NCBI RefSeq assembly: GCF_014279795.1
Contig: NZ_CP047945.1
Location: forward strand, 330,572 to 394,571
DNA: 64,000 nt
Source: Synechococcus sp. PROS-7-1
GTDB taxonomy: Bacteria > Cyanobacteriota > Cyanobacteriia > PCC-6307 > Cyanobiaceae
Direction: 5' to 3'
Shown here: positions 1 through 7,827 of the stretch, in pieces
Numbering within the stretch: the first letter of the stretch is position 1
How the letters are laid out: every line of letters starts with the position of its first letter
The notes under the pieces: model-generated
What the model saw: the letters and a program-made list of their open reading frames with translations, nothing else
The model's database searches: none
What the model was told of the DNA's origin: nothing
Position numbers and translations under genes: made by a program

Positions 1-23
1 GTGGCACCTGCATGCAGGGCACC

Positions 24-668
24 TTAAGCCGGGCTCCCAAACCACGGAGGTTCTTGTCCGGGATGCCATTTGATGTTGCAGCCGATCGAGGGGTGCTGCT
101 GGTCTTCCAGCGGCTGACCAGCCAGGACGGCATCCATGGCATGCCTTAGATCGCGGCCATCGAGTTCCACGGCGCTTCCCGGCCGGCTGCCATCCAGTTG
201 CCCGCGATAGCGCAGGGTCTGTTGCGCGCTGGAATCCGGTGAGAACAGATAAAACTCCGGCGTACAGGCGCCGCGAAGCGCCATCGCCAGGCTCTGCTGC
301 TCGTCGAAGAGATAAGGAAACGCCCAGCCCAAGCGTTCGGCCTGCTGGCGCAGGCCTTCAGGTCCGTCCTGGGGATGGGTGATCACGCTGTTGCTCGAGA
401 CGGCGAGCAGGGAGACGCGCTGGCCGTAGTCGCGTTCCAGGCGGCTCAGTTCCGGTTCCACGTGCTTCACAAACGGGCAGTGGGAGCAGATCAGCATCAC
501 CAGGACCGGTTGGTTGGGCAGATCGTCGCGCCCCAGCTCGGGTATCAGCGAGGTTGTGCCAGGGGACCGCTGCGTCAGCGCGCCGCTCACGACGGGCAGA
601 CGGAAGGCGGGGAGTGGATGCCCAAGGGGAAGCATCGTGGATGGAGTGAGCACCATGCGACCGGCCAA
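24..668 (-). CDS. Thioredoxin-fold redox protein (AhpC/TSA-like)
   Basis: A 214-residue thioredoxin-fold protein. It has a CSHC redox pair at residues 61-64 after a hydrophobic strand, and a cis-proline-type C-T-P at 135-137, as in redoxins that use a peroxiredoxin/TlpA-like scaffold. No signal peptide is obvious, so it is probably cytoplasmic. A second methionine at residue 5 is an equally plausible start. It is divergent from the lipoprotein gene that follows. The substrate is unknown; a thiol-disulfide or peroxide-linked role is inferred from the fold and CxxC motif. Confidence 0.8.
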   Translation of the reverse strand: MAGRMVLTPSTMLPLGHPLPAFRLPVVSGALTQRSPGTTSLIPELGRDDLPNQPVLVMLICSHCPFVKHVEPELSRLERDYGQRVSLLAVSSNSVITHPQDGPEGLRQQAERLGWAFPYLFDEQQSLAMALRGACTPEFYLFSPDSSAQQTLRYRGQLDGSRPGSAVELDGRDLRHAMDAVLAGQPLEDQQHPSIGCNIKWHPGQEPPWFGSPA

Positions 669-723
669 GAGCCTGCAGTGTCGCTGATCTTGCTTCAGAA
701 TCCGGCACTCCTGCGGTGAGGCG

Positions 724-1248
724 TTGGTGCGCTGGGTTCAAAAGGCTCCTGCAGGCTTGGCTGCAATGGCTTTCACCTTGGCGGGTTGTGGTGCATCTCC
801 TGAGGCCTCCTGGGCGGTGTTCCCGCTGCAGCGGAGAGTTCCCCATGACGGGCTGGCTGTGGTCAGCCAACCCGATGGATTCGGTCTTCATTTGTTCTTG
901 GAAACGGATACCCGTGATCCGGCGGTCTGCAAACCGCGCTGGTTTGTGGATGCCGCTCGTCTCTTTAACGGCAATGGCACGGCACCGTTCAGTGCTGGCC
1001 TGGCCCCGCGTTCGGAGTTTTTTGACGTTGTTCAGCGTGGATCTGTTCTGAAGGCGCTCCAAGAGGAGTTGAAGGCTCTGTGTGCAGACCGGGCGCCGAA
1101 GGCCCGCTGGCAGTGGGTTCAGCCGCCGACCAAGGCATCGGAGGTGGTCCCCGTTGCGCTCCCTGCCCTGGAGGAAGAAGACTTGCTCACCGATCCCGCT
1201 GAGGAGCTCAGGAGGGAAGAGGCGCTGCTGAAGGACGATGCGTCATAA
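724..1248 (+). CDS. Hypothetical lipoprotein
   Basis: A 174-residue protein with a short basic N-terminus, a hydrophobic stretch and a lipobox-like L-A-G-C ending at Cys22, which suggests a lipid-anchored envelope protein. TTG at 724 is used as the start; GTG at 727 is the next codon and cannot be excluded. The mature part has no motif I recognise and ends in an acidic tail. It converges on the photolyase antenna gene with only 2 nt between them. Function unknown. Confidence 0.65.
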   Translation: MVRWVQKAPAGLAAMAFTLAGCGASPEASWAVFPLQRRVPHDGLAVVSQPDGFGLHLFLETDTRDPAVCKPRWFVDAARLFNGNGTAPFSAGLAPRSEFFDVVQRGSVLKALQEELKALCADRAPKARWQWVQPPTKASEVVPVALPALEEEDLLTDPAEELRREEALLKDDAS

Positions 1249-1250
1249 AC

Positions 1251-1679
1251 CTAAAAGCCTTCCCAGACCACCGGTTCTGCTTCACGCCAGTAACGGCTGA
1301 AGCGGCCCAGGCGCGGTGGCCGCGGCAGGCTCACGAAAGGCTCCGGCTCCAGTCGTTCCAGGGGGTATTGGCTCTCAACCCGTGCTGCGATTCCCGCCAG
1401 GCGGGGGTCCACGGGCACGCTGGTAACGACTCCATCGGCCTGATGCCGCTGGGCAAAACGGATCACCTCGGCCGCCACATCTCCTTTGCGCAGGGTCACC
1501 GCACACTCCAGGGCGCTCTCGTAGAGAAAGCCCAGGCGTTTGCGGCTGATGCCGTCGTTCTCGATCCACTGCGTGTCGAACACAAACAGGGCTGGGGCGT
1601 CAGGCCAGGCGAGCCGGGCAGGGTTTCGGGGGCCAAGGGCTTCCTCGTGGATCCAGAGGATCGGGTTTTGGAATGGCAT
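1251..1679 (-). CDS. Stand-alone photolyase N-terminal (antenna) domain protein
   Basis: A 142-residue protein resembling only the N-terminal alpha/beta antenna domain of DNA photolyases/cryptochromes: an I-L-W-I-H opening strand, a P-A-L-F-V-F-D strand near residues 28-34, an R-K-R-L-x-F-L-Y-E-S helix near 46-55 and a G-V-V-T-S-V-P-V-D segment. No FAD-binding domain follows. The separate FAD-domain gene lies just upstream on the same strand, 24 bp away, so the two domains are encoded as two genes in reversed order. A bipartite enzyme is inferred. A frameshift cannot explain the order. Confidence 0.72.
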   Translation of the reverse strand: MPFQNPILWIHEEALGPRNPARLAWPDAPALFVFDTQWIENDGISRKRLGFLYESALECAVTLRKGDVAAEVIRFAQRHQADGVVTSVPVDPRLAGIAARVESQYPLERLEPEPFVSLPRPPRLGRFSRYWREAEPVVWEGF

Positions 1680-1703
1680 GGGTATTTGGGGGGAATCGGA
1701 GGC

Positions 1704-2633
1704 TCAGCGCTTCGGTCGGGCGAAGGCGGCGCTGGCACTGCCTCGGGAGTTGCTGTTGCGGCCTCGGCTGGGGACATCCCGGATTGCGGGCTGGGGCGCG
1801 AATAGCTGCGACTCCAGCTGGTCGTAACTTCCCTCGAATGGGCAGGTGTCCGCGCTCGGGCAGCTCTTGCAGTACTTGCCGTCGCTGTAGCGCTCCAGGT
1901 TGCCGCGGTTAAAGAAGTACGGCTTGTGGCTGAAGCTGCTGGCAACCCATTGCCAGCTGAGGTGGTTGCTGGCGGGGTCGCCGTCAAGCAGGTGCTCCAG
2001 GAACCAGTCAGCTCCTGCTTTCCAATGCACCCGGCGCCAGTGCACCAGATACGCCGCCATCCACATCCGTGCGTGGTTGTGGAGCCAGCCGCTACTCACC
2101 AGCTCCTCGCTGAATCCATCCATACAGGCCAGGCCCGTGCGGCCTTCGCGCACGTCGTCGGGAAGCTTCCGGCTGTAGCTGGCGGGATCGTGGCCGGTCT
2201 TCAGCTCCTCTTGGCTCTCATGGATGCCATCGCCGAGATCGCCCCACATCCGCTGCCAGAAATCACGCCAGCCCAGCTCATTGATCAGCTTGCCGCCGTC
2301 CTCCCTGCTCTGGCCGCGATCTCGCAATTGGGCAAACACCGCCTCCCTGATCTCCGCCAGGGTGAGCACGCCGTGTCGAATCCAGGGGGACAAGCGGGTG
2401 ACGGCACCCTTGAGATGGTTGCGGCTGCGGCCGTAACGCTTCGCATCCACACGGCGCAGCTGGCTTTCGGCCGCTCGCCTGCCACCTTGGATCCCACTGA
2501 GTGGCCCCTGGGCGCTGGGGAATTCGTTGGCCAGGAGTTGATCGAGTGCGTTGCGATCCGGCAGGTCTCGCGGCAGATCCCCTGGCTGTTCAGGCCAGGA
2601 CAGGGGTGTGACGGGGGGTAAGGGCAGCACCAC
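1704..2633 (-). CDS. Photolyase/cryptochrome FAD-binding domain protein with iron-sulfur-type cysteines
   Basis: A 309-residue protein matching the C-terminal FAD domain of photolyases: G-G-R-R-A-A-E near 50-56, a conserved S-P-W-I-R-H-G loop near 82-88, E-L-G-W-R-D-F-W near 119-126, H-N-H-A-R-M near 185-190 and L-D-G-D-P-A-S-N near 216-223. Cysteines 170, 255, 258 and 264 are spaced like the four [4Fe-4S] ligands of FeS-BCP/PhrB-type photolyases (C-x84-C-x2-C-x5-C, including K-Y-C-K-S-C and C-P-F-E). No antenna domain is fused; it is encoded by the next gene. Start is GTG 2633, with GTG 2630 possible. Blue-light DNA repair or signalling is inferred. Confidence 0.8.
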   Translation of the reverse strand: MVLPLPPVTPLSWPEQPGDLPRDLPDRNALDQLLANEFPSAQGPLSGIQGGRRAAESQLRRVDAKRYGRSRNHLKGAVTRLSPWIRHGVLTLAEIREAVFAQLRDRGQSREDGGKLINELGWRDFWQRMWGDLGDGIHESQEELKTGHDPASYSRKLPDDVREGRTGLACMDGFSEELVSSGWLHNHARMWMAAYLVHWRRVHWKAGADWFLEHLLDGDPASNHLSWQWVASSFSHKPYFFNRGNLERYSDGKYCKSCPSADTCPFEGSYDQLESQLFAPQPAIRDVPSRGRNSNSRGSASAAFARPKR

Positions 2634-2749
2634 GGGATCACAGGAACGCCGTCATCCTGTCGATCGCTGAAGACAACTGCGACAGGCTTCTCAGGGCAGG
2701 GGTGCGGGATGGGAGAGAATCCCAGCACTGTTCAACGTCAGCCGGTCCG

Positions 2750-3532
2750 ATGCTTCTCGATCTCACGGGCAAGAAGATTCTCGTTACCGGCATTGCCAAC
2801 AACCGATCGATCGCTTGGGGAATCGCCCAGCAGCTCAAAGCCGCAGGGGCTGAGCTGGGCATCACCTACCTCCCTGACGACAAAGGTCGTTTCGAGTCGA
2901 AGGTGCGTGAGCTCACCGCACCCCTGGAGCCCTCCCTCTTTCTTCCTTTGAACGTGCAGGATTCGGCTCAGATGGAGGCCGTGTTTGCTGAGATCAAGAG
3001 CCAGTGGGGCGTTCTCGACGGCTTGGTGCACTGTCTGGCCTTCGCTGGTAAGGAGGAGTTGGTGGGCGATTACAGCGCCACAACGGCCGAAGGTTTCGCC
3101 CGTGCCCTTGAGATCAGTGCCTATTCCCTGGCCCCGCTTTGCCGCCATGCCAAGCCCCTGTTCAGTGAAAAGGCAGGGGTCGTCACCCTCACCTACCTCG
3201 GCGCTGAGCGGGCGATCCCCAATTACAACGTGATGGGTGTGGCCAAAGCGGCCCTCGAAGCCTCTGTGCGCTATCTCTCCGCCGAACTTGGCCCCGAGAA
3301 GCAAGTGCGCGTGAATGCCATCAGTGCCGGTCCGATCCGCACCCTGGCCAGTTCGGCCATCGGTGGCATTCTCGACATGATCCACAACGTGGAGGAGAAG
3401 GCTCCCTTGCGTCGCACGGTCACGCAGACCGAGGTGGGCAACACGGCGGCTTTCCTCCTCAGCGAGCTCTCCAGCGGCATCTCGGGGCAAACCCTTTACG
3501 TGGATGCCGGCTACTGCATCAATGGCATGTGA
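2750..3532 (+). CDS. fabI: Enoyl-[acyl-carrier-protein] reductase (NADH)
   Basis: FabI catalyses the last reductive step of type II fatty-acid elongation in the cytoplasm. The 260-residue protein has the FabI-type glycine motif T-G-I-A-N-N-R-S-I near 13-21 and the catalytic Tyr159-x6-Lys166 in the stretch ending G-V-A-K. Length is normal for the family. An in-frame GTG at 2702 exists, but ATG 2750 fits the M-L-L-D-L-T-G-K-K start of homologues. It is divergent from the photolyase pair and upstream of hisB. Confidence 0.95.
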   Translation: MLLDLTGKKILVTGIANNRSIAWGIAQQLKAAGAELGITYLPDDKGRFESKVRELTAPLEPSLFLPLNVQDSAQMEAVFAEIKSQWGVLDGLVHCLAFAGKEELVGDYSATTAEGFARALEISAYSLAPLCRHAKPLFSEKAGVVTLTYLGAERAIPNYNVMGVAKAALEASVRYLSAELGPEKQVRVNAISAGPIRTLASSAIGGILDMIHNVEEKAPLRRTVTQTEVGNTAAFLLSELSSGISGQTLYVDAGYCINGM

Positions 3533-3572
3533 GCCGGCATGATCAGCGCAGGCGTCCCCGATCCTGAGGCCG

Positions 3573-4184
3573 ATGAGTATGCGTACAGGTGAAATCCACC
3601 GGGTCACCGGAGAAACCGATGTGCAGGTGCGCCTGAACCTCGATGGCAGCGGTCAGTGCCAGGTCAGCACCGGAGTGGCCTTTCTCGATCACATGCTCCA
3701 TCAGATCAGCAGCCATGGCCTGATCGATCTGGAGATCAGCGCGCAAGGCGATACGCACATTGATGATCACCACACCAATGAAGACGTGGGCATCGCCGTG
3801 GGCCAGGCCCTGGCTCAGGCGCTCGGAGATCGCCGCGGCATTCATCGCTTTGGCCATTTCCTTGCGCCTCTCGATGAGGCCTTGGTGCAGGTGGCGTTGG
3901 ACTGCTCTGGTCGTCCGCACCTGAGTTACAGCCTCAGCATTCCCAGCCAGAAAATCGGCACTTACGACACTGAGCTGGTGAAGGAGTTCTTCGTGGCTGT
4001 GGTGAACAACAGTGGACTCACTCTGCACATCCGCCAGCTCGATGGCGCCAATTCCCACCACATCGTGGAGGCTTGTTTCAAAGCCTTCGCCAGAGCGCTG
4101 CGCCAGGCCACAGAGATCGACCCACGCAGAGCCGATGCGGTGCCAAGCAGTAAGGGGGTACTGGAGCAGGCCGGAATGAATTGA
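3573..4184 (+). CDS. hisB: Imidazoleglycerol-phosphate dehydratase
   Basis: The enzyme of the sixth step of histidine biosynthesis, converting imidazoleglycerol phosphate to imidazoleacetol phosphate. The 203-residue monofunctional form shows the family metal motifs: [15 protein letters not shown] and N-S-H-H-I-V-E, which supply Mn-binding histidines. No phosphatase domain is attached. It follows fabI by 40 bp on the same strand. Confidence 0.96.
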   Translation: MSMRTGEIHRVTGETDVQVRLNLDGSGQCQVSTGVAFLDHMLHQISSHGLIDLEISAQGDTHIDDHHTNEDVGIAVGQALAQALGDRRGIHRFGHFLAPLDEALVQVALDCSGRPHLSYSLSIPSQKIGTYDTELVKEFFVAVVNNSGLTLHIRQLDGANSHHIVEACFKAFARALRQATEIDPRRADAVPSSKGVLEQAGMN

Positions 4185-4196
4185 AGCGCGCGCTTC
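4183..4196. repeat. 14-bp perfect palindrome at the end of hisB
   Basis: GAAGCGCGCGCTTC is a perfect palindrome that overlaps the last two bases of the hisB stop and precedes the carotenoid oxygenase gene by 18 bp. It could be a protein site or the base of a weak hairpin; there is no U-run, so a classical terminator is unlikely. Confidence 0.35.
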
Positions 4197-4214
4197 ACAG
4201 TCCGTTACGAGAGG

Positions 4215-5726
4215 ATGGGGCTAACTGCTCCGTCTTCTGTGACCGTCGCTCCCGCCGTTGACCGTTTCGAACGGTCGGAATGGGCTAGTGCCTTTCGCAA
4301 TGTGGAGCAGGAGCTCACCGATGTGCCTCTGACCCCGGTGCGCGGCGCCATCCCTGCCGACTTGTTGGGAACCTTGTACCGCAACGGTCCCGGTCGGCTC
4401 GAGCGCAACGGCCAACGGGTGCATCACCCTTTTGATGGCGACGGGATGATCACGGCCCTTCGCTTTGAAGAGGGCACGCTTGCCTTGCGCAATCGCTTTG
4501 TGCGAACGGCCGGTTGGCAGGAAGAGGAAGCTGCGGGAAAGGTGCTGTATCGCGGTGTATTCGGCAGTCAGAAGCCCGGTGGGCCCCTGGCGAATGCCTT
4601 TGATCTTCGCCTGAAAAACATTGCGAACACCGGGGTGGTGCAGCTGGGCGATCAGTTGTTGGCGCTCTGGGAGGCGGCGGAACCGCACGCGCTTGATCCC
4701 CGCACCCTTGAAACCCATGGCATCAGCCTTCTCGGAGGAGTGCTCAAGAAAGGTGAGGCCTTCAGTGCGCACCCCCGCTTCGATCCCGGCCATCACGACC
4801 GTCCGCGCATGGTGACCTTCGGGGTCAAAACCGGACCACGCAGCACCATCCGCTTAATGGAGTTCGCCACCGAAACCGATGCTGCTGCGGGCATCACAGC
4901 TGGCGACCTTCTCTGTGAACGCAAAGACAGTTTCAACGGCTTTGCCTTTCTCCACGATTTTGCGATCACACCCAACTGGGCAGTGTTTCTTCAGAACGCC
5001 ATCGCCTTCAATCCCCTGCCATTCGTACTCGGCCAGAAGGGGGCTGCTCAGTGTCTGCAGTCGAAGCCGGATGGTCAGGCCAAGTTCTGGTTGATTCCGC
5101 GAGAAAGCGGTGCCTTTGCAGGGCAGCCGCCTCGCATTGTGGATGCCCCGGACGGTTTTGTGTTCCATCACCTCAACGCTTGGGAAGACGACGGCGATGT
5201 GGTGGTGGAAAGCATCTATTACAGCGACTTCCCCTCCGTCGGCCCAGAGATGGACTTCACTGCAGTGGATTTCGATCTGATTCCAGAAGGCCTGCTGGAG
5301 CAATGCCGTATCAACTTGGAACGTGGGGAGGTGAAGACCACGCGCCTGAGCGAACGCTGCTGCGAATTCGCCATGGTGAATCCTGATAAGGAAGGTCTCC
5401 CTTGCCGCTATGCCTGGATGGCCGCCGCCGCCCGGGAGCAGGGCAATGATCCCCTGCAGGTGATCAAGAAGCTGGACCTCAGTAACGGGGAACGCCGGAT
5501 CTGGAGTGCCGCACCCCATGGTTTCGTCAGCGAACCGCTGATGGTTCCCAGGCCCGGTGCCACCGCTGAGGACGATGGCTGGATCCTGGAACTGGTCTGG
5601 AATGGGGCCCGGGAAGGATCCGACTTGGTGATTCTTGATGCGGCCGATCTCAAGGAGGTTGCTGTGATTGAGCTGCCTCTGGCGATTCCCCATGGGCTGC
5701 ACGGCAGCTGGGTTGACGCCCGATGA
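4215..5726 (+). CDS. Carotenoid (apocarotenoid) cleavage oxygenase
   Basis: A 503-residue member of the carotenoid oxygenase/RPE65/lignostilbene dioxygenase family, which uses non-haem Fe(II) held by four histidines to cleave carotenoids or apocarotenals. Candidate iron ligands are in A-H-P-R-F-D, H-D-F-A-I-T, H-H-L-N-A-W and H-G-L-H-G-S-W close to the C-terminus. The early Y-R-N-G-P-G and H-P-F-D-G-D-G-M motifs are typical. No signal peptide. ATG 4215 is the natural start. Substrate, for example retinal formation from apocarotenal, cannot be decided from sequence. Confidence 0.92.
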   Translation: MGLTAPSSVTVAPAVDRFERSEWASAFRNVEQELTDVPLTPVRGAIPADLLGTLYRNGPGRLERNGQRVHHPFDGDGMITALRFEEGTLALRNRFVRTAGWQEEEAAGKVLYRGVFGSQKPGGPLANAFDLRLKNIANTGVVQLGDQLLALWEAAEPHALDPRTLETHGISLLGGVLKKGEAFSAHPRFDPGHHDRPRMVTFGVKTGPRSTIRLMEFATETDAAAGITAGDLLCERKDSFNGFAFLHDFAITPNWAVFLQNAIAFNPLPFVLGQKGAAQCLQSKPDGQAKFWLIPRESGAFAGQPPRIVDAPDGFVFHHLNAWEDDGDVVVESIYYSDFPSVGPEMDFTAVDFDLIPEGLLEQCRINLERGEVKTTRLSERCCEFAMVNPDKEGLPCRYAWMAAAAREQGNDPLQVIKKLDLSNGERRIWSAAPHGFVSEPLMVPRPGATAEDDGWILELVWNGAREGSDLVILDAADLKEVAVIELPLAIPHGLHGSWVDAR

Positions 5727-5832
5727 TCGGATGCACTCTGTGATAACTGCCGGCTGACGCGTCACCGTTCAGTCACCCGTCCATCGCCGGTGGGATTTAG
5801 ACAGCGTCCAGGTTGTGTCTTCGCCCTCCGCC

Positions 5833-6537
5833 ATGCGCATTGGGACATCTGCTGTTCGTCTCCTCGCCGTTCCGATGGCAGTCCTGGGGTTTCCCGCAGG
5901 ATTACTGCCGGCTCGGGCGCAGGTTCAGGGACCTCGCTGCAACGGCACCGTGCTGCAGCTCACTGTGCAGGAGCGAGGCGACACGCGCACCGACCGTTTT
6001 CGTTTCACGCTGCGTCTGGAGGCTGAAGCGTCCAACAGCGCTGCTGCCCTGGAGCAGCTCAATGGTCGTCTCGCGCGTGTGCGCACGGAGCTCACCCCAT
6101 TGGTGCAAGGCGATCTGGAAGTGCCGGCGCCGAGCACATTCCCCATCAGTCGATCGCAGTCTCCTGATCGCTACCGGGCGTCGACAACCATCCGAGGCTC
6201 GGTCAGTCGCAGCAATTACGACACGCTGATTCAGCGGGCCGGCCGGCTGCCCGGGGTTCGCCTGCAGGGCATGACCTCCCTGGCTTCAGTGCAGGGTCAG
6301 ACAGAGCTGGAGGAGCGCTTGCTGAAGCGGTCCTTGGAGCGTGGTCAGTCGCAGGCGGCGAGCACGGCTTCAGCCCTGGGGCTGTCCAAGGTGAAGCTGT
6401 TGCGCATTGATCAGCGCAGCCAGCCCGCGACCCGTGGGCTGGCGATGGCGGCAACGGCCGCTCCCCGCTTTAGGCCCGGGGAGGCTCCGCTCCCCACCGG
6501 GAGTCTGAGCCTCACCCTGGACTACTGCCTGTCTTAA
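5833..6537 (+). CDS. SIMPL-domain (DUF541) periplasmic protein
   Basis: A secreted-type protein of about 234 residues. ATG 5833 gives a clear signal peptide ending in an A-R-A-type cleavage site; GTG 5815 would add six residues. The body resembles SIMPL/DUF541 proteins: a duplicated beta-alpha pattern with repeated long helices (A-A-A-L-E-Q-L-N-G-R-L-x-x-V-R) and a late G-S-L-S-L-T-L-D-Y strand. Function of the family is poorly defined; envelope or oxidative-stress links are reported for some members. Confidence 0.65.
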   Translation: MRIGTSAVRLLAVPMAVLGFPAGLLPARAQVQGPRCNGTVLQLTVQERGDTRTDRFRFTLRLEAEASNSAAALEQLNGRLARVRTELTPLVQGDLEVPAPSTFPISRSQSPDRYRASTTIRGSVSRSNYDTLIQRAGRLPGVRLQGMTSLASVQGQTELEERLLKRSLERGQSQAASTASALGLSKVKLLRIDQRSQPATRGLAMAATAAPRFRPGEAPLPTGSLSLTLDYCLS

Positions 6538-6594
6538 GCCGCGAAGCACAACCCGATGATCACTTCAAACTGAGGTCGTTGCTGCTCGCTGGCT

Positions 6595-7827
6595 GTGCGT
6601 GATCGCCTGCTCTGGCTGTTCAGTCTTCTCTTTGTTCTCTGGCTGGTCTGGGTGGAGACCGGCTTTCAGTACTACGAACGGGCGCTCGGTTCGGAGCTGC
6701 TTGTCCGGCCAGCGGGTCTGGCGCTGATTGCAGGGAGCTTTCTGGTGCCCTACGGGCTTGTGCAGGTTCCCGTGGGGCGACTGATCGATCGCGGGCGGGT
6801 TGAGCTCTGGCTGCTTCTTGCTGCGTTGGTCGCTGCGAGCTGCAGCGTGGTGTTTGCTCGCAGTGAAACCCTGATGGGGTTGTTGCTCTCCCGCATCGGC
6901 ACTGGCATGGCCTGTGCCGTTGCATTCCCGGCATCGGCGGTCCTGGCGCGACGCACCCTGCCGACCCATCGCTTTGCGTTGGCGATGGGATGTACCGATG
7001 CTCTGGTGGGTTTGGGGGCTGCGCTCGCTGCGGTGGTTCCCCTGCTTCTGGGTCGCTCAGCCTGGCGGGGTTTGGTGCTGCTGCAGGGCCTTTCGCTGCT
7101 GCTGGTGGTGGCCTTGCCCGTGTTGCTCTTGAGCGTGTCGAGGCATGCGCGGGTCAGGGCGGATCGGCTGCCGATCGTCGCTTCTCCGGTGGACGTGCCG
7201 CGTTGGAGCCGGGGGGGAGTGCTGCGACTGATTCAGTGCTGCCTGCTGTATGCCTGGGGGCTGGGATTTGTGTTCGGGATGGCCCAGTACGGCCTTCTCT
7301 CCACCCTGAAGGGATGGCCCAGCCCCTTGATGGAAGGACTCACCCTCACCATGTCGATCGGTTTGATGGTGGGCATGGTCGGCAGTGGGGCGCTTGGTGG
7401 TCGGCCCCAGCGACGGGGCCGTGTGCTGCTGCTGGGGACCCTCATCACGCTGTTGTCCCTGCTTCTCCTGCTGACATCCTGGATTCCCCAACCTCTGCTG
7501 CAATTGCCTGCGCTCACATTCGGCATCGGCATGGGTTCGGCAGTCTTGGCCTTTCCGATTGCGGAGGCCTCGGCCCCTCTCGGGCAGACGGCGATGACCG
7601 TTTCGATCGTCAATACCTGCGGAACCCTGATGGGCGGAGTGATGAGCGTGGTGTCAGGCTTGATCCTGCAGGCTTCGCCAAGCGGTGATCTGTCGCTGGT
7701 GCTGGTGATCTACGGCGCGTTAGCCCTGTTCGGGGTGGTGATGGCGGGGTGGATCAGCTTGAACCCGGAGCTTGTTGACGCTGCTGCCATTCCTTCCAGG
7801 CCAGACGCGGTGCAGTCCAGAGAGTGA
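6595..7827 (+). CDS. MFS transporter
   Basis: A 410-residue integral membrane protein with about 12 hydrophobic segments and an MFS-like G-R-L-I-D-R-G-R-V loop between the second and third helices. GTG 6595 is the start. Its last 74 bp overlap the 3' end of the convergent BCCT transporter gene. Substrate unknown; possible exporter of small molecules, by family analogy only. Confidence 0.8.
   Translation: MRDRLLWLFSLLFVLWLVWVETGFQYYERALGSELLVRPAGLALIAGSFLVPYGLVQVPVGRLIDRGRVELWLLLAALVAASCSVVFARSETLMGLLLSRIGTGMACAVAFPASAVLARRTLPTHRFALAMGCTDALVGLGAALAAVVPLLLGRSAWRGLVLLQGLSLLLVVALPVLLLSVSRHARVRADRLPIVASPVDVPRWSRGGVLRLIQCCLLYAWGLGFVFGMAQYGLLSTLKGWPSPLMEGLTLTMSIGLMVGMVGSGALGGRPQRRGRVLLLGTLITLLSLLLLLTSWIPQPLLQLPALTFGIGMGSAVLAFPIAEASAPLGQTAMTVSIVNTCGTLMGGVMSVVSGLILQASPSGDLSLVLVIYGALALFGVVMAGWISLNPELVDAAAIPSRPDAVQSRE

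Noticed and set aside
1-23. Left edge of the window
   Set aside because: Only 23 bases before the first gene's stop; nothing can be assigned.
1680-1703. Frameshifted single photolyase gene
   Set aside because: The domain order is reversed relative to normal photolyases, so a frameshift cannot account for the two genes.
2738-3607. Long minus-strand frame opposite fabI (289 codons)
   Set aside because: It is a complementary-strand shadow of fabI, with low-complexity His/Gly-rich composition and no motif.
4854-5765. Long minus-strand frame opposite the carotenoid oxygenase (303 codons)
   Set aside because: Fully antisense to a well-supported gene and without recognisable domains.
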